Notes: generated by a model from the letters alone, not told the origin. A stretch of DNA of 64,000 nucleotides from Paenibacillus oryzisoli (GCF_001653565.1 NZ_LYPB01000060.1:62001-126000); one strand, 5' to 3'. Positions 35,243 to 44,332 are shown, counted from the stretch's first letter. A program made the numbers and translations.

Positions 35243-37024
35243 GTGCAAAGTGAAATATGGCATTGGATTGTGAGGCTGTCACTTACTAAGAAGCTAATTA
35301 CGGTGTTTGTCATTGGGATCACAGTGCCGATAGTTACAATCTCAATGATCTCATATTCAAGTTATTCAAAGTCGATTGAAAAGAATACGGCTCTCTATGT
35401 GAATCAGATTTCACAGAAAATTTTGGAGCGGGTAGACCAATATGTCTCGGATATCAAACGTGTAACAGGCAGCCAGATTTATATGCAAGATATTCAGGAG
35501 TCGCTTGCGAATCCGAATAAAACGGTGGAAGAAAATAACCGCCTCCAGAACTTCGTCAAAGGCTTGAATAGCTTGAAGAACGATACGGAATCCGTGTACA
35601 TTTTCGATAATTATGGCAACATGTATGACAGCACCAAGAATGATACAATCCGAGCCGATATCCGGCAGCAAGCCGTTGACTTACGTCAACAAGTACGGAA
35701 CGCACAGGGTTCTTCCATTGTGATCTCCACTCAGAAAATAACGGTTGGTCATACGGACAAATATTATTTCTCGATTGCACGAGAATTGAAAAATACGAAT
35801 TCGTTAGAAGGTATTGGCATGATCATCTTTGACTCGAGAATTCAAGTCATCGGGGATGCCGTCCGTGAGTTGGATGAGGTGACCACAGGCAGGACCATGG
35901 TGCTGGATGATCAGAATACGGTCATCTATGATAGCGAACAGAGATGGATTTCAACGAATGTAGCGAGTAATGAGCTGGTTCGCAAAGCGGTTGGGGCACA
36001 GGGCAGTTTCAAGGTGACGCTGGAAGGGAAGACGTATTTGACATCCTATACGACTTCCGAAGTGACGGGCTGGAAACAAATCGTGCTTATTCCCGTGGAT
36101 CATTTGACAGAGGAGACGCGGGTAACTCGGGATTTCACGATGATTCTCGTTTTGCTGTCGATCACGGTTGCGCTAGTCACATCTGCGATCATTGCCATTG
36201 CGTTGACACGGCCGTTAAGGACGCTGATGAGGACAATGAAACAGGTCAATAAGGAGAATCTCGATGTTCAAATTCCGGTGAAATATTCGGACGAGTTCGG
36301 CATACTGGCGAAGCATTTTAATAATATGATTAGAAGAATTAATGAGCTAGTTGAAGAAGTCTATCAGACGCAAAATCGCAAACGAGAGGCTGAGCTCAGG
36401 TCGCTGCAGCATCAAATCAACCCTCATTTTATCTATAACACACTGGAAGTGATCCGCATGACGGCTGAGGTGAAGCGAGATTATGAGATTTCGGAAATGA
36501 CTTACAATTTGGGGGAGCTGCTGCGGTATGGCATTTTGCGAGGGACGGATCAGGTGACAATTCATAAGGAATTGGATCATTTGGAGAAATATGTGGCACT
36601 GCAAAATTTCCGATTCTCCAAAGACATTGAACTGGAGGTAAACATCAGCGAAGCTCATCTTAGTTACCCAGTTATTAAACTATTATTTCAACCTATCGTG
36701 GAGAATGCCATCTTACATGGTTTTGAAATGAAGGAAGAGAATTGTCTCATTACGGTTAGTTCTTACAAGGATAAGCAAGCGATCTATTTTGCCGTTCGGG
36801 ATAATGGGTGTGGCATGGAAGAAGCGCAACTGAAAATGATTCGGAATGCGTTGCTAGGTTTGCAGCAAGAAAATCGCAATAACATCGGGATTGCCAACGT
36901 GAATGAGCGCATTGTTTTGCAGTATGGGGCACCATTCGGTCTGCAAGTTAGTAGTGAAATCAATGTCGGCACGACCGTAACGATTGTCCTGCCGGTTCTG
37001 GAAGTATGGAAGGAGAGCGCATAA
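35243..37024 (+). CDS. YesM-type sensor histidine kinase
   Basis: The 593-residue kinase has membrane helices near 17-40 and 298-322, flanking an extracellular Cache-type sensor domain. A HAMP region follows, then a His_kinase domain with the His at 395 (HQINPHFIYNTLEV) and an ATPase with PIVENAILHGF and DNGCGM. AGGGGG lies 8 bases before the GTG start. It is directly followed by its response regulator and lies behind a sugar transporter that it probably controls. Confidence 0.92.
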   Translation: MQSEIWHWIVRLSLTKKLITVFVIGITVPIVTISMISYSSYSKSIEKNTALYVNQISQKILERVDQYVSDIKRVTGSQIYMQDIQESLANPNKTVEENNRLQNFVKGLNSLKNDTESVYIFDNYGNMYDSTKNDTIRADIRQQAVDLRQQVRNAQGSSIVISTQKITVGHTDKYYFSIARELKNTNSLEGIGMIIFDSRIQVIGDAVRELDEVTTGRTMVLDDQNTVIYDSEQRWISTNVASNELVRKAVGAQGSFKVTLEGKTYLTSYTTSEVTGWKQIVLIPVDHLTEETRVTRDFTMILVLLSITVALVTSAIIAIALTRPLRTLMRTMKQVNKENLDVQIPVKYSDEFGILAKHFNNMIRRINELVEEVYQTQNRKREAELRSLQHQINPHFIYNTLEVIRMTAEVKRDYEISEMTYNLGELLRYGILRGTDQVTIHKELDHLEKYVALQNFRFSKDIELEVNISEAHLSYPVIKLLFQPIVENAILHGFEMKEENCLITVSSYKDKQAIYFAVRDNGCGMEEAQLKMIRNALLGLQQENRNNIGIANVNERIVLQYGAPFGLQVSSEINVGTTVTIVLPVLEVWKESA

Positions 37025-37822
37025 ATGACGATGAAAATGTTGATAGTCGACGATGAACAGCGGATTCGATTAGGTCTTCAAGCTATGGTTGAGGCGATGG
37101 GGTTACCTATTGAGATTATAGGGTTGTGTGCGAACGGGATTCAAGCGATGGATAAAATGGACGGCTGGGAAGCTGCGGATTGCAAGATCCTCCTGACAGA
37201 TATCAAAATGCCCATGATGGACGGGATGAAGCTGATCGAACGAACAAGGGCGGAGTATCCGGATGCGCATATCCTTCTATTAAGTGGATTTAATGAATTT
37301 GAGTATGCCCGCCAGGCCATTCGATTCGGTGTAGAAGAATATTTGTCGAAGCCCGTGAACAAGAAGGAGTTATTTCAAGTTTTGAAGCGAGTTGGGGAGC
37401 GTTTTGCAGAAGTGGATTCCTCTGAAAAGGAGACAGTTGGTCCTGTAGCAGAGGAGCCTAAGGTTCATAAGAAACAAATTATTGCCGACGTGATCCGCAT
37501 GCTGGAGTCTGATCTTAATCAAGCTTTTGAGTTGAATGAGCTTTCCGCTAAAGTAGGTTTGAATCCAAGTTATTTGTGCAAGTTGTTCAAAAGGGAAACG
37601 AATAAGACGATTACCGACTATGTGACCGATTTGCGAATCGTGAAAGCGAAGCATATTTTGGAAGATTATCCGGATGTGAAAATGTACGAAGTAGGCTCGC
37701 TAGTGGGTTACTCGGATCCGGTTTATTTCACGAAGTTGTTCAAAAAGTCTGTCGGTATGACCCCAAAAGAATATCAAAGCGGACAATGTGCTTTTGGCAA
37801 CCAAAATGCCTGTTTAGACTAA
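37025..37822 (+). CDS. Short YesN-type response regulator (receiver plus AraC)
   Basis: The 265-residue protein has a receiver with DD at 9-10 and the phosphate-accepting Asp at 59 (LLTDIKMPMMDG). An AraC double helix-turn-helix follows directly (about 155-255, ending KKSVGMTPKEYQ). It lacks the middle domain of about 250 residues found in the other two YesN proteins of this window. AGGAGA precedes the ATG, which abuts the kinase stop codon. It is the partner of the kinase at 35243. Confidence 0.92.
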   Translation: MTMKMLIVDDEQRIRLGLQAMVEAMGLPIEIIGLCANGIQAMDKMDGWEAADCKILLTDIKMPMMDGMKLIERTRAEYPDAHILLLSGFNEFEYARQAIRFGVEEYLSKPVNKKELFQVLKRVGERFAEVDSSEKETVGPVAEEPKVHKKQIIADVIRMLESDLNQAFELNELSAKVGLNPSYLCKLFKRETNKTITDYVTDLRIVKAKHILEDYPDVKMYEVGSLVGYSDPVYFTKLFKKSVGMTPKEYQSGQCAFGNQNACLD

Positions 37823-37884
37823 AGATTTTCGCTATCCGTTGCAGTAAAGTAAAGGTATGAAAGATAGTTGAGGAGGTTGTTCGC

Positions 37885-38793
37885 ATGAGCCAACACAAGA
37901 TCCATATACCTGAAGCCGATGCTTTATTGCAAGATGAAATTACGAGTGAACAAGCACAGTTTTTCTTGGAGAATGGTTTCCTAGTTATTCGCAATGTGGT
38001 TATTGGAGAAGAACTTCGACTCCTGCAAGAGCAAACAATGATGGCTGTAGACATCGGGATAGCTGGAAGTGATGACGAGGATTATATGTACCGCGTGAGG
38101 ACCAATGGAGAACGCAAATATTGGCGGACGGAATTTATTATCGACAAGCAAGAGGCGAATAAGGTACTGCTTGCCCATCCGTTTATATTAAGATCTGTGG
38201 CTAAGATCCAGGGGGTCAACTTCATTCCAACGTGGGATTCCTTAGTTGTGAAAATTCCGAATCAAGCGGCCAGTGTGCCTTGGCATCGCGATGCGTCAGT
38301 GCCCGAGGGGTGCACAGATCCGCGTCCGATCTTCAATGTCGATTTCTATTTGGATGAAGCCGATCTGAAATCATGCTTGTGGGTTATTCCTGGTTCGAAC
38401 CATTGGGGGGCTGAGGTTGCTGAGCAGCGCTGTGCACTCCCAGGTTTTGATGTCAGCGATGCAGTACCCGTGCCTATGCATCCTGGGGATGTCATTTTCC
38501 ACAATATTCAGCTGCTGCATGGCTCACCTGAGGGGGATGGGAATGCGTTGCGCCGGACCGTGTACTATGAGTTCCGTCCAGGTGAAATCGAAGCGGAATT
38601 TGGCCCGCATACGCTAGAGTACCTCTCATTGAAGCAGCATATGCTCGTCGATTGCATCGAGAAGCGCAAAGAAGCAGTCTATACAGTAGGTGAAACGCCG
38701 TATGACTATCAACCAAGGGGTGCCTTTGCGCTAGGTACGAAGCAAGTGCCGAAGACCTATCGGTATACGCACACGGAATATTGGCGCAGATGA
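37885..38793 (+). CDS. Phytanoyl-CoA dioxygenase (PhyH) family protein
   Basis: The protein has 302 residues. The Fe(II) ligands are His and Asp in VPWHRDASVPEG and the distal His in LLHGSPEG. The 2-oxoglutarate-binding Arg is probably in ALRRTVYYEF. GAGGAGG lies 9 bases before the ATG. It is 62 bases after the response regulator, with no visible terminator between, so it may be co-transcribed with the two-component genes. A hydroxylation step on the transported compound is possible but unproven. Confidence 0.88.
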   Translation: MSQHKIHIPEADALLQDEITSEQAQFFLENGFLVIRNVVIGEELRLLQEQTMMAVDIGIAGSDDEDYMYRVRTNGERKYWRTEFIIDKQEANKVLLAHPFILRSVAKIQGVNFIPTWDSLVVKIPNQAASVPWHRDASVPEGCTDPRPIFNVDFYLDEADLKSCLWVIPGSNHWGAEVAEQRCALPGFDVSDAVPVPMHPGDVIFHNIQLLHGSPEGDGNALRRTVYYEFRPGEIEAEFGPHTLEYLSLKQHMLVDCIEKRKEAVYTVGETPYDYQPRGAFALGTKQVPKTYRYTHTEYWRR

Positions 38794-38802
38794 GTAAGTA
38801 GG

Positions 38803-38830
38803 AGGCTGTCCCTTTAGGGACAGCCTTTTA
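38803..38830 (+). terminator. Rho-independent terminator
   Basis: AGGCTGTCCC-ttta-GGGACAGCCT is a perfect 10-base stem followed by TTTTATT. Confidence 0.85.
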
Positions 38831-38844
38831 TTGTCGAGATTTTT

Positions 38845-39055
38845 AAGAGTTTAATGAAATAGATGGATTTTATGAAGTTAAATCTTTGGGAAACTCTTAT
38901 TTTTGGCGAATAGATGGAAAATATACATTTAATTTGTAACATTTCGATTGGAATGAGCCGAAGTAGTAGGTTTAGCTACATGAAATCCAGTTATTTCAAA
39001 AAAATAGGCGAATTTAACTGGAATAGCTGTAGATTTTCCAGTTAAATGTGAAACA
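38845..39055. repeat. Dispersed intergenic repeat family A, copy 4 (double)
   Basis: It contains AAATAGATGGATTTTATGAAGTTAAAT, GAATAGATGGAAAATATACATTTAATTT, and a stem TTTAACTGGAA (39013-39023) with TTCCAGTTAAA (39036-39046) around AGCTGTAGA. It fills the gap between the PhyH gene and the AraC gene. Confidence 0.6.
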
Positions 39056-39081
39056 GTGGAGGTTCAATATCCCACCTCCCA

Positions 39082-39936
39082 CTATGAATATATCAAATTC
39101 GAACAAAACTGGGTTAAACTTTGTCCCGTTTTTTTCTTGAACATGCGTCCGAATGTGTGGACATCTGAATAGCCGACACGATCCGCGATTTCGCTGAAGG
39201 AAAGGTTGCTGTGTATGGCTAGTTCTTTCGCTTTGTTGATGCGGATCCACGTCAAATACTGCATGGGGGACATGCCCACATGTTGGCGGAATAAGCTCAA
39301 AATGTAGTTTTTGCTGAGACCAGAAACATCTTCCAGTTCTCTGATTTGTATTTCGCGGTCGTAGTGCTCGGTGAGATAGTTTTTGATTAGAACGAGTTTG
39401 GGCATTGTGAGCGTGTCGGTTTTGGCGCGGGTAGAACCCGTTTCGAATGATTGCGCGGCTTCAGCAAGAATACGCATGAGTAAGCTTTGGCAGTGCATTT
39501 GATGCAGGAGTCCTGGCTGGCGATAGTGCGAAACAAGCTGGGAAAGCATCGTTTCTACCGGATGATCCGCGAAATTACCGAGGTGATGCTTATGCTTGAA
39601 GAGTTCCTCGTACGGGAACGCAGACGTACCGAAATGAAAGACAAGGGAAATACAAACATAAGGACTGTGGTCTTCTTTGATAATCGAGTGTCGTTCATTC
39701 GGACGGTGAAATAAGAGATCACCGCGGCGCGTCTCGTAGGGGGTATCGCCAACAGGGTAATGGGCAAAACCATCGACGACATATTGCAGGACGTACTGCG
39801 TCATCTCCCGATTGTAGATCCGCCATCCCTGCGGGGCATGGAACATATGAGCTAATGTAATGTAGGGTGGAAAATAATAATCTGCAAGCATACCGATTGT
39901 TTCTGCCGGTTGCATGGTTGTCAGGTCTGGAGCCAA
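39082..39936 (-). CDS. AraC-family transcriptional regulator
   Basis: The protein has about 284 residues. A cupin ligand domain (GDTPYETRRGDLLFHRPNERHSI) is followed by two helix-turn-helices (ISGLSKNYILSLFRQHVG is the first region) ending in FKKKTGQSLTQF. An extended -10 (TGCTATAAT) puts the transcript start near 39956, so the in-frame TTG at 39957 would be leaderless. AAAGGTG then sits 8 bases before TTG 39936, which I take as the start. It converges on the PhyH gene at 37885. Confidence 0.82.
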   Translation of the reverse strand: MAPDLTTMQPAETIGMLADYYFPPYITLAHMFHAPQGWRIYNREMTQYVLQYVVDGFAHYPVGDTPYETRRGDLLFHRPNERHSIIKEDHSPYVCISLVFHFGTSAFPYEELFKHKHHLGNFADHPVETMLSQLVSHYRQPGLLHQMHCQSLLMRILAEAAQSFETGSTRAKTDTLTMPKLVLIKNYLTEHYDREIQIRELEDVSGLSKNYILSLFRQHVGMSPMQYLTWIRINKAKELAIHSNLSFSEIADRVGYSDVHTFGRMFKKKTGQSLTQFCSNLIYS

Positions 39937-39962
39937 AGGGATCAGCACCTTTCTCAATGCTC

Positions 39963-39971
39963 ATTATAGCA
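39963..39971 (-). promoter_or_regulatory. Extended -10 promoter of the AraC gene
   Basis: The minus strand reads TGCTATAAT, a perfect extended -10. No good -35 was seen. Confidence 0.55.
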
Positions 39972-40159
39972 TGAGGAGCTGAAAATGAAGAGTGCTTTTG
40001 GCAACGAGTTGCGTAGGGAGTGGGAATGGATGAAGGACAAAACTAGCTACTTGTAGGTGTGTGGGTTATGTTTTATGTAGCTCATTCGTGTAGGGTTAGT
40101 AGTAGCGCGTATGTTGAGGCGGAAGAGGTGTTGAGTAGCTGTGTTTTGAAGTGTTGGTT

Positions 40160-40300
40160 GGGGTGTTATGGCGGCCGGAGCGCGGGGAAAGCGAGCGCAG
40201 CGGAGATGTTAGCGCCCATTTAGGGCGCTAAAGTTAGTCCGCGTGGCGTCGCGGGAAGAGATAAGGCCCATTTTGGGCCTTATTCCGGTTGCTCCACCAG
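40160..40300. repeat. Dispersed GC-rich hairpin repeat family B, copy 1
   Basis: It contains TTAGCGCCC-attta-GGGCGCTAA, GTCCGCGTGGCG, and ATAAGGCCC-atttt-GGGCCTTAT followed by CCGGTT. A close relative lies at 51490-51570. The surrounding gap (39972-40326) has no gene. Confidence 0.6.
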
Positions 40301-40326
40301 ACCGCTGAAGCGACCGCCGTGCCAAC

Positions 40327-40354
40327 AAAAAAACTCCAGCCCCCAAAAGGGGCT
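40327..40354 (-). terminator. Rho-independent terminator of the unknown-protein gene pair
   Basis: On the minus strand AGCCCC-ttttg-GGGGCT is followed by GGAG and seven T. A second stem, GAGCTCTA-acc-TAGAGCTC (40412-40430), lies closer to the stop codon. Confidence 0.75.
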
Positions 40355-40392
40355 GAAGCACTGTGTCTGAAGCACTGTGTCTGAAGCACTGT
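40353..40392. repeat. 14-base tandem repeat
   Basis: CTGAAGCACTGTGT occurs twice and a third time truncated (CTGAAGCACTGT). Confidence 0.8.
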
Positions 40393-40439
40393 AGCTGTAG
40401 CTCTTGGACTGGAGCTCTAACCTAGAGCTCTACCATCTC

Positions 40440-41195
40440 TTATTCCGTTACTTTCTGCATTTTCCCGGGATTGTTGATCTTATAAGGCACCGGATGCTTG
40501 CTCAGCTTCTTCGCGACGATTTTGCACTCGAAGGTGACGGTGTCGCCGACGGCGAGTTCGAGCTTCTTGAGCGTTGCACTGTGGCTCGACCAGGCGGTTC
40601 CTACCTCTAGTGCTGGATCCAGGATGGATACAGCTTCATAGATGATGACTTCATCATCGGTGTCTGAGAAGTTGTTCGGTACGGTCGTAAACTCGGTAAC
40701 CGTTGCCTTCATTTTCACTTTTTCTTCAGGAAGCTCCAGTTTAGGGGCTTTCTCTTTTTTCGTTTTTTCCTTAGGTGGCGCTTTCTCAGCAGGGGCTGCT
40801 TGTCCTACTTCAGAAATATCTTCGGCCTTCTTGGACTTTGCGGCCTTAGCTGGCTTTTCTTCTGGCTCAGCAGCACCCTCAGCCTCGTCCGCAACAGCAG
40901 CCTCTTCAGCTAGCGCTGCGCCGCGTTGGCTATAGTTCGCAGCCTGCATTTCCTTCAAATAGGAGGGATGTATGCAGTGCAACTGCTTCGTATCTAGTTC
41001 AATGACAGCTGTCATGGGATCCACGAGGCCGACGATATTGCAAGCTACATTGAGGCTATTGCCTTTATAGAAGAAGGCTTTCGCTTTGACTGCTTTTTCA
41101 GAAACTAAACCCCATTCTTTACATTGTTCAATCAGCTCGGACTCTTCATCAAAACGAGTAAACGCATCTGGCTGAATAGCGAACGCATAATCCAT
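40440..41195 (-). CDS. Conserved-looking protein of unknown function with charged linker
   Basis: The 251-residue protein has three parts. Residues 1-95 are folded and contain two Cys and a CIHPSYL motif. Residues 95-160 are an Ala/Glu/Lys/Pro-rich linker. Residues 160-251 are a beta-rich domain with VGDTVTFECKIVAKKL, reminiscent of OB-type folds. AAAGG lies about 10 bases before the ATG. A small acidic protein gene lies 36 bases upstream on the same strand. I do not recognise a family. The linker and basic C-terminus would suit a scaffold or nucleic-acid-binding role, but that is speculation. Confidence 0.75.
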   Translation of the reverse strand: MDYAFAIQPDAFTRFDEESELIEQCKEWGLVSEKAVKAKAFFYKGNSLNVACNIVGLVDPMTAVIELDTKQLHCIHPSYLKEMQAANYSQRGAALAEEAAVADEAEGAAEPEEKPAKAAKSKKAEDISEVGQAAPAEKAPPKEKTKKEKAPKLELPEEKVKMKATVTEFTTVPNNFSDTDDEVIIYEAVSILDPALEVGTAWSSHSATLKKLELAVGDTVTFECKIVAKKLSKHPVPYKINNPGKMQKVTE

Positions 41196-41231
41196 ATGTA
41201 ATCAACCTTTCCATTGTATATAGAGGGGTAT

Positions 41232-41474
41232 TTATTTCACTTTTTCCTCATGGTCCCCTTCATTATCTTGATCCTCAACTTCAGCTTCCAGGTTTTCCTC
41301 TTCTTCTAGCCGGAAATCATCGGTCTTTTCTCCGTCTTCCCATATTTCCACAAAAAGCGCATCGCAATTGTCAAAATCAGCAGGCTTAAACGCAAGCGCT
41401 TTGTCCTCGTCGGGACCGACATAAACATTCTCAAGTGTTTCCCCATCAAAAGAGAGGATGACATAGATTTTCAT
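41232..41474 (-). CDS. Small acidic protein of unknown function
   Basis: The protein has 80 residues. The N-terminal 55 form a small alpha/beta unit (MKIYVILSFDGETLENVYVG, then DALFVEIWEDGEK), and the rest is Glu/Asp-rich. AGGAGG is 12 bases before ATG 41474 and 6 bases before an in-frame TTG at 41480, so either may start it. It is the first gene of a two-gene operon with the protein at 40440. Confidence 0.7.
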   Translation of the reverse strand: MKIYVILSFDGETLENVYVGPDEDKALAFKPADFDNCDALFVEIWEDGEKTDDFRLEEEENLEAEVEDQDNEGDHEEKVK

Positions 41475-41645
41475 AGGCAAGGTATGCCTCCTAATAAGTG
41501 ATAAGCAATATTATAACATACCGAGTGAATTGTTCGCATGAGAAGCGATTGATCTTTCATATACATCTATATAGCCTGTATTCCCGGATTGATTAGCGTT
41601 TCGCACTGCCCCGTTAACAACGGATGTGAAGGAGGAATTCCAAGG

Positions 41646-42740
41646 ATGGCGTTACTAGTCATATGTGTCCTAGGGTGTCTGTCTGGCTTCATGATCTTCA
41701 GAAGACAAGTGATACCCCGCAGCACCGATCAAGCGCTGAATGAAGTTAAGTTATCCATTATAATTCCGGCTAGGAATGAAGCGGATAATCTTCCTCACCT
41801 TCTGCATGCCCTGAAAATTCAAACCTTGGAACCCTACGAAGTCATTGTAGTGGATGATTTTTCGGAGGATCACACAAGGGAAATAGCTGAAAATTACGGT
41901 GTTACCGTGATTTCCAATCCTAAGCTGCCTGATGGGTGGACGGGCAAAAACTGGGCCGTATGGAACGGTTATTCCAAAGCTACTGGTGATCTGATTGCCT
42001 TCCTGGATGCCGATATTCGATTCGCACCGCGAGCCTTAGAATGTTTGGTAAAAGCGCGGAATAAACTCGGTGGCGTATTGTCAATTGTGCCCTACCATTA
42101 CACGGAGAATCTAAGAGAGAGACTAGCGCTCATCTTTAATGTGCTCGGTGTATTTGCGTTTACGTCTCCTTTTGAAAAGAAAAATAATCAGAAAGGCCTC
42201 TACGGTTCTTGTATTGTAACGACGAGGGAAGATTACGAATCCATCAAAGGCCATGAAGGTATCAAATCGGAAATGCTAGATGACTTGAATCTGGGCGCTG
42301 CCTATGCAAGGGCTGGCATACCAGTAAATAATTTTATCGGCTACGGGCTGGTATCTTTTCGCATGTATCCTCAGAGTCTCAAGAGTCAGATCCAAGGCTT
42401 CGGCAAAGGTGCTGTCCTAGGCACGTCTAAACTCAAAGCAGGCACGCTAATGCTTACCGCGAGTTGGGCGACAGGGCTGGTTCTCTCAGCAGCGTTCCCA
42501 TTTTTCCTGGCAACATCCTGGGGCATACCGCTTCTAATCGGCTACCTATTGTACATGGCACAGCTATTTTATTTTGTAAGATACGTTGGAATTTTCGGCA
42601 AGGTTACACCCGTGATACACGTTGTGTCGACGTTGTTTTTTATTATGGTGATGCTGTACTCGATGTATCAGGTCGTATTTCTAGGGCATGTGGCCTGGAA
42701 AGGGCGGCACGTCAAGGTAGGAAGCAGGCGAGTGCAATGA
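41646..42740 (+). CDS. Membrane glycosyltransferase family 2 (CrtQ-like)
   Basis: The 364-residue protein has an N-terminal helix, then a GT-A catalytic domain with IIPARNEADNLPHLL, VVDDFSEDHT and the metal-binding FLDADIRF. Three or four C-terminal helices follow. The layout resembles 4,4'-diaponeurosporenoate glycosyltransferases and related glycolipid enzymes. AAGGAGG lies 10 bases before the ATG at 41646. Its stop overlaps the start of a PlsY-like acyltransferase (ATGA at 42737-42740). The pair suggests synthesis of a glycosylated membrane lipid. No carotenoid backbone genes are in the window. Confidence 0.83.
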   Translation: MALLVICVLGCLSGFMIFRRQVIPRSTDQALNEVKLSIIIPARNEADNLPHLLHALKIQTLEPYEVIVVDDFSEDHTREIAENYGVTVISNPKLPDGWTGKNWAVWNGYSKATGDLIAFLDADIRFAPRALECLVKARNKLGGVLSIVPYHYTENLRERLALIFNVLGVFAFTSPFEKKNNQKGLYGSCIVTTREDYESIKGHEGIKSEMLDDLNLGAAYARAGIPVNNFIGYGLVSFRMYPQSLKSQIQGFGKGAVLGTSKLKAGTLMLTASWATGLVLSAAFPFFLATSWGIPLLIGYLLYMAQLFYFVRYVGIFGKVTPVIHVVSTLFFIMVMLYSMYQVVFLGHVAWKGRHVKVGSRRVQ

Positions 42741-43363
42741 TTATCGTTTGGACGATAGGTGCTTTTATATCAGGTGCGCTCATGTTTAGTTACTGGTTAG
42801 GCCGGTTAGCTCGGAAAAATCTGAAAACCGTTGGGGACGGCAATCCAGGTGCACTCAATCTATGGAAAGCGGCGGGATATCGGCTGGGCATTGCTGGGGT
42901 TTTGCTCGATTTTATCAAAGGATATCTCATCATTCTATTGGCTGTACATGTTGGCGGAGTGTCGGGGTATGGATTGATCCCAGTTGCGTTAGCGCCGATT
43001 TTTGGGCATGCTTTTTCGCCATTTTTACGTGGAAAAGGGGGCAAAGCCATCGCCGTTACTTTCGGCATTTGGAGTGGCTTGACACAATTTGAAGTGTCAC
43101 TTGCTTTGGCGGTTATTTTGGCAGTCATGCTAGGTGGGATGAAAGTTATTAACAAATGGAAGCCGATCTCGTCAGAAGTGGATGGTCAGCAGGTGGTGAT
43201 CGGGATGCTCCTTATGGGAGTGTATCTGTATGTGAGGGATGCAGCGGCAGTGCATATGTGGATATGGGTAGGGAATACGCTGCTCATTATGTTCAAGCAT
43301 CAGAAAGAGTTGGCTGCATGGTTGCGTAAAAGGAAGAAGGAACAAGAGGGGACTCTCCCTTGA
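42737..43363 (+). CDS. plsY: PlsY-family glycerol-3-phosphate acyltransferase
   Basis: The 208-residue membrane protein carries the PlsY motifs in order: FSYWLGRLARK near the N-terminus, GDGNPGALNLWKAAG (usually GSGNIGATN), DFIKG, and GHAFSPFLRGKGGKAIA. PlsY transfers the acyl group of acyl-phosphate to glycerol-3-phosphate. It has an Asp for Ser and a Pro for Ile in the second motif, so it may be a specialised paralog rather than the housekeeping enzyme. Its ATG overlaps the glycosyltransferase stop by four bases, implying coupled translation. Confidence 0.83.
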   Translation: MIIVWTIGAFISGALMFSYWLGRLARKNLKTVGDGNPGALNLWKAAGYRLGIAGVLLDFIKGYLIILLAVHVGGVSGYGLIPVALAPIFGHAFSPFLRGKGGKAIAVTFGIWSGLTQFEVSLALAVILAVMLGGMKVINKWKPISSEVDGQQVVIGMLLMGVYLYVRDAAAVHMWIWVGNTLLIMFKHQKELAAWLRKRKKEQEGTLP

Positions 43364-43383
43364 AATATACCGTGAAGAACTTG

Positions 43384-43420
43384 CCGCTAGCTCCAGTTTG
43401 TTGGAGGTGGCGGTTTTTTT
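43384..43420 (+). terminator. Rho-independent terminator
   Basis: CCGC and CTCCA pair with TGGAG and GCGG, followed by seven T. Confidence 0.85.
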
Positions 43421-43460
43421 GAGTTAAGCCATGTCAACGTCAAGGAGAGAAAGGAGTCAA

Positions 43461-43577
43461 ATGAAGATTGATACATACGTGCCTCCTCCATGGGAAAAAC
43501 TAGAACAAAAAGGAGGGAGTGTCTCTTCCCATGGAGGATCAACTTGCACGCAAAGAAGAGCGCTTAAACGCGGTTAG
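43461..43577 (+). CDS. Possible 38-residue leader peptide before the hemolysin III gene
   Basis: An ATG with AAGGAG 4 bases upstream opens a frame starting MKIDTYVPPPWEKLEQ. It ends inside the hemolysin III gene in another frame. It could be a coupling leader, which would explain the awkward ribosome-site spacing of the main gene. No similarity is recognised. Confidence 0.25.
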   Translation: MKIDTYVPPPWEKLEQKGGSVSSHGGSTCTQRRALKRG

Positions 43578-44175
43578 TCACGGGATTGGCGTGTGTTTAA
43601 GCATATATGGGCTCATTCTGCTCATGCAGCGGTCTGTGCTATTTGACGATTGGCTGTACACGGCGAGCAATGTGGTGTTCGGAGTATCCTTTTGCCTACT
43701 CTATGTGTCCTCGACGCTGTTGCATGCTGTACGTTCACCTAAGTGGGGAAAACGCTTCGAAATGCTGGACCACGCAGCAATTTTCATTGCTATGGCGGGC
43801 TCGTATACACCGTTCCTGCTCATAACTTGGCATAGTCGGGTTGCGATTGAGTTGCTTATCGTGATATGGGCACTAGCTTTCGGCGGTGTTAGGTATGTTC
43901 ATGTCATTATTGGGCGATTTATGCCTTGGGGACTTCTGATGTACTTGGGCATGGGAGCCTTCATGATACTATTTATTATTCCGCTTTATGTGCGATTGCC
44001 CTATGCTGCATTTATTTGGCTAGAAGTAGGCTTGATCAGCTACATCGGGGGTGTTCCTTTTTTCCTCTGGCGCAAATTGCGTTACCATCACACGATTTGG
44101 CACATATTCGTTCTGGCTGGAAGTACCTGCCACTTTATTGCTGTCTATAGTTACGTGATGCCTGCGCTGTTATGA
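43531..44175 (+). CDS. Hemolysin III / TrhA family membrane protein
   Basis: The protein has about 214 residues with seven predicted helices and the conserved zinc-site residues of the HlyIII/PAQR superfamily: NAVSHGIG near the start, SSTLLHAV and LDHAAIFIAMAGSYTPF, and HTIWHIFVLAGSTCHFIA at the end. Bacterial members influence membrane lipid homeostasis; hemolysis is not implied. AGGAGG at 43511 is 14 bases before ATG 43531 and only 2 before an in-frame GTG at 43519, so the start is uncertain. Confidence 0.85.
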   Translation: MEDQLARKEERLNAVSHGIGVCLSIYGLILLMQRSVLFDDWLYTASNVVFGVSFCLLYVSSTLLHAVRSPKWGKRFEMLDHAAIFIAMAGSYTPFLLITWHSRVAIELLIVIWALAFGGVRYVHVIIGRFMPWGLLMYLGMGAFMILFIIPLYVRLPYAAFIWLEVGLISYIGGVPFFLWRKLRYHHTIWHIFVLAGSTCHFIAVYSYVMPALL

Positions 44176-44332
44176 ACTAGAAATGAGGTGTTTTAAATAA
44201 TTCAGGAGGAGGATAATAATACCTTAATTTTGTGCTAGTACGGATTAAGATTGTTTATTTAATGTTCAAATCATCATTCATATAATAAGAGCATGAGTCA
44301 CACATTCCTTTCATGCCAAGGAGGCAGAGACA

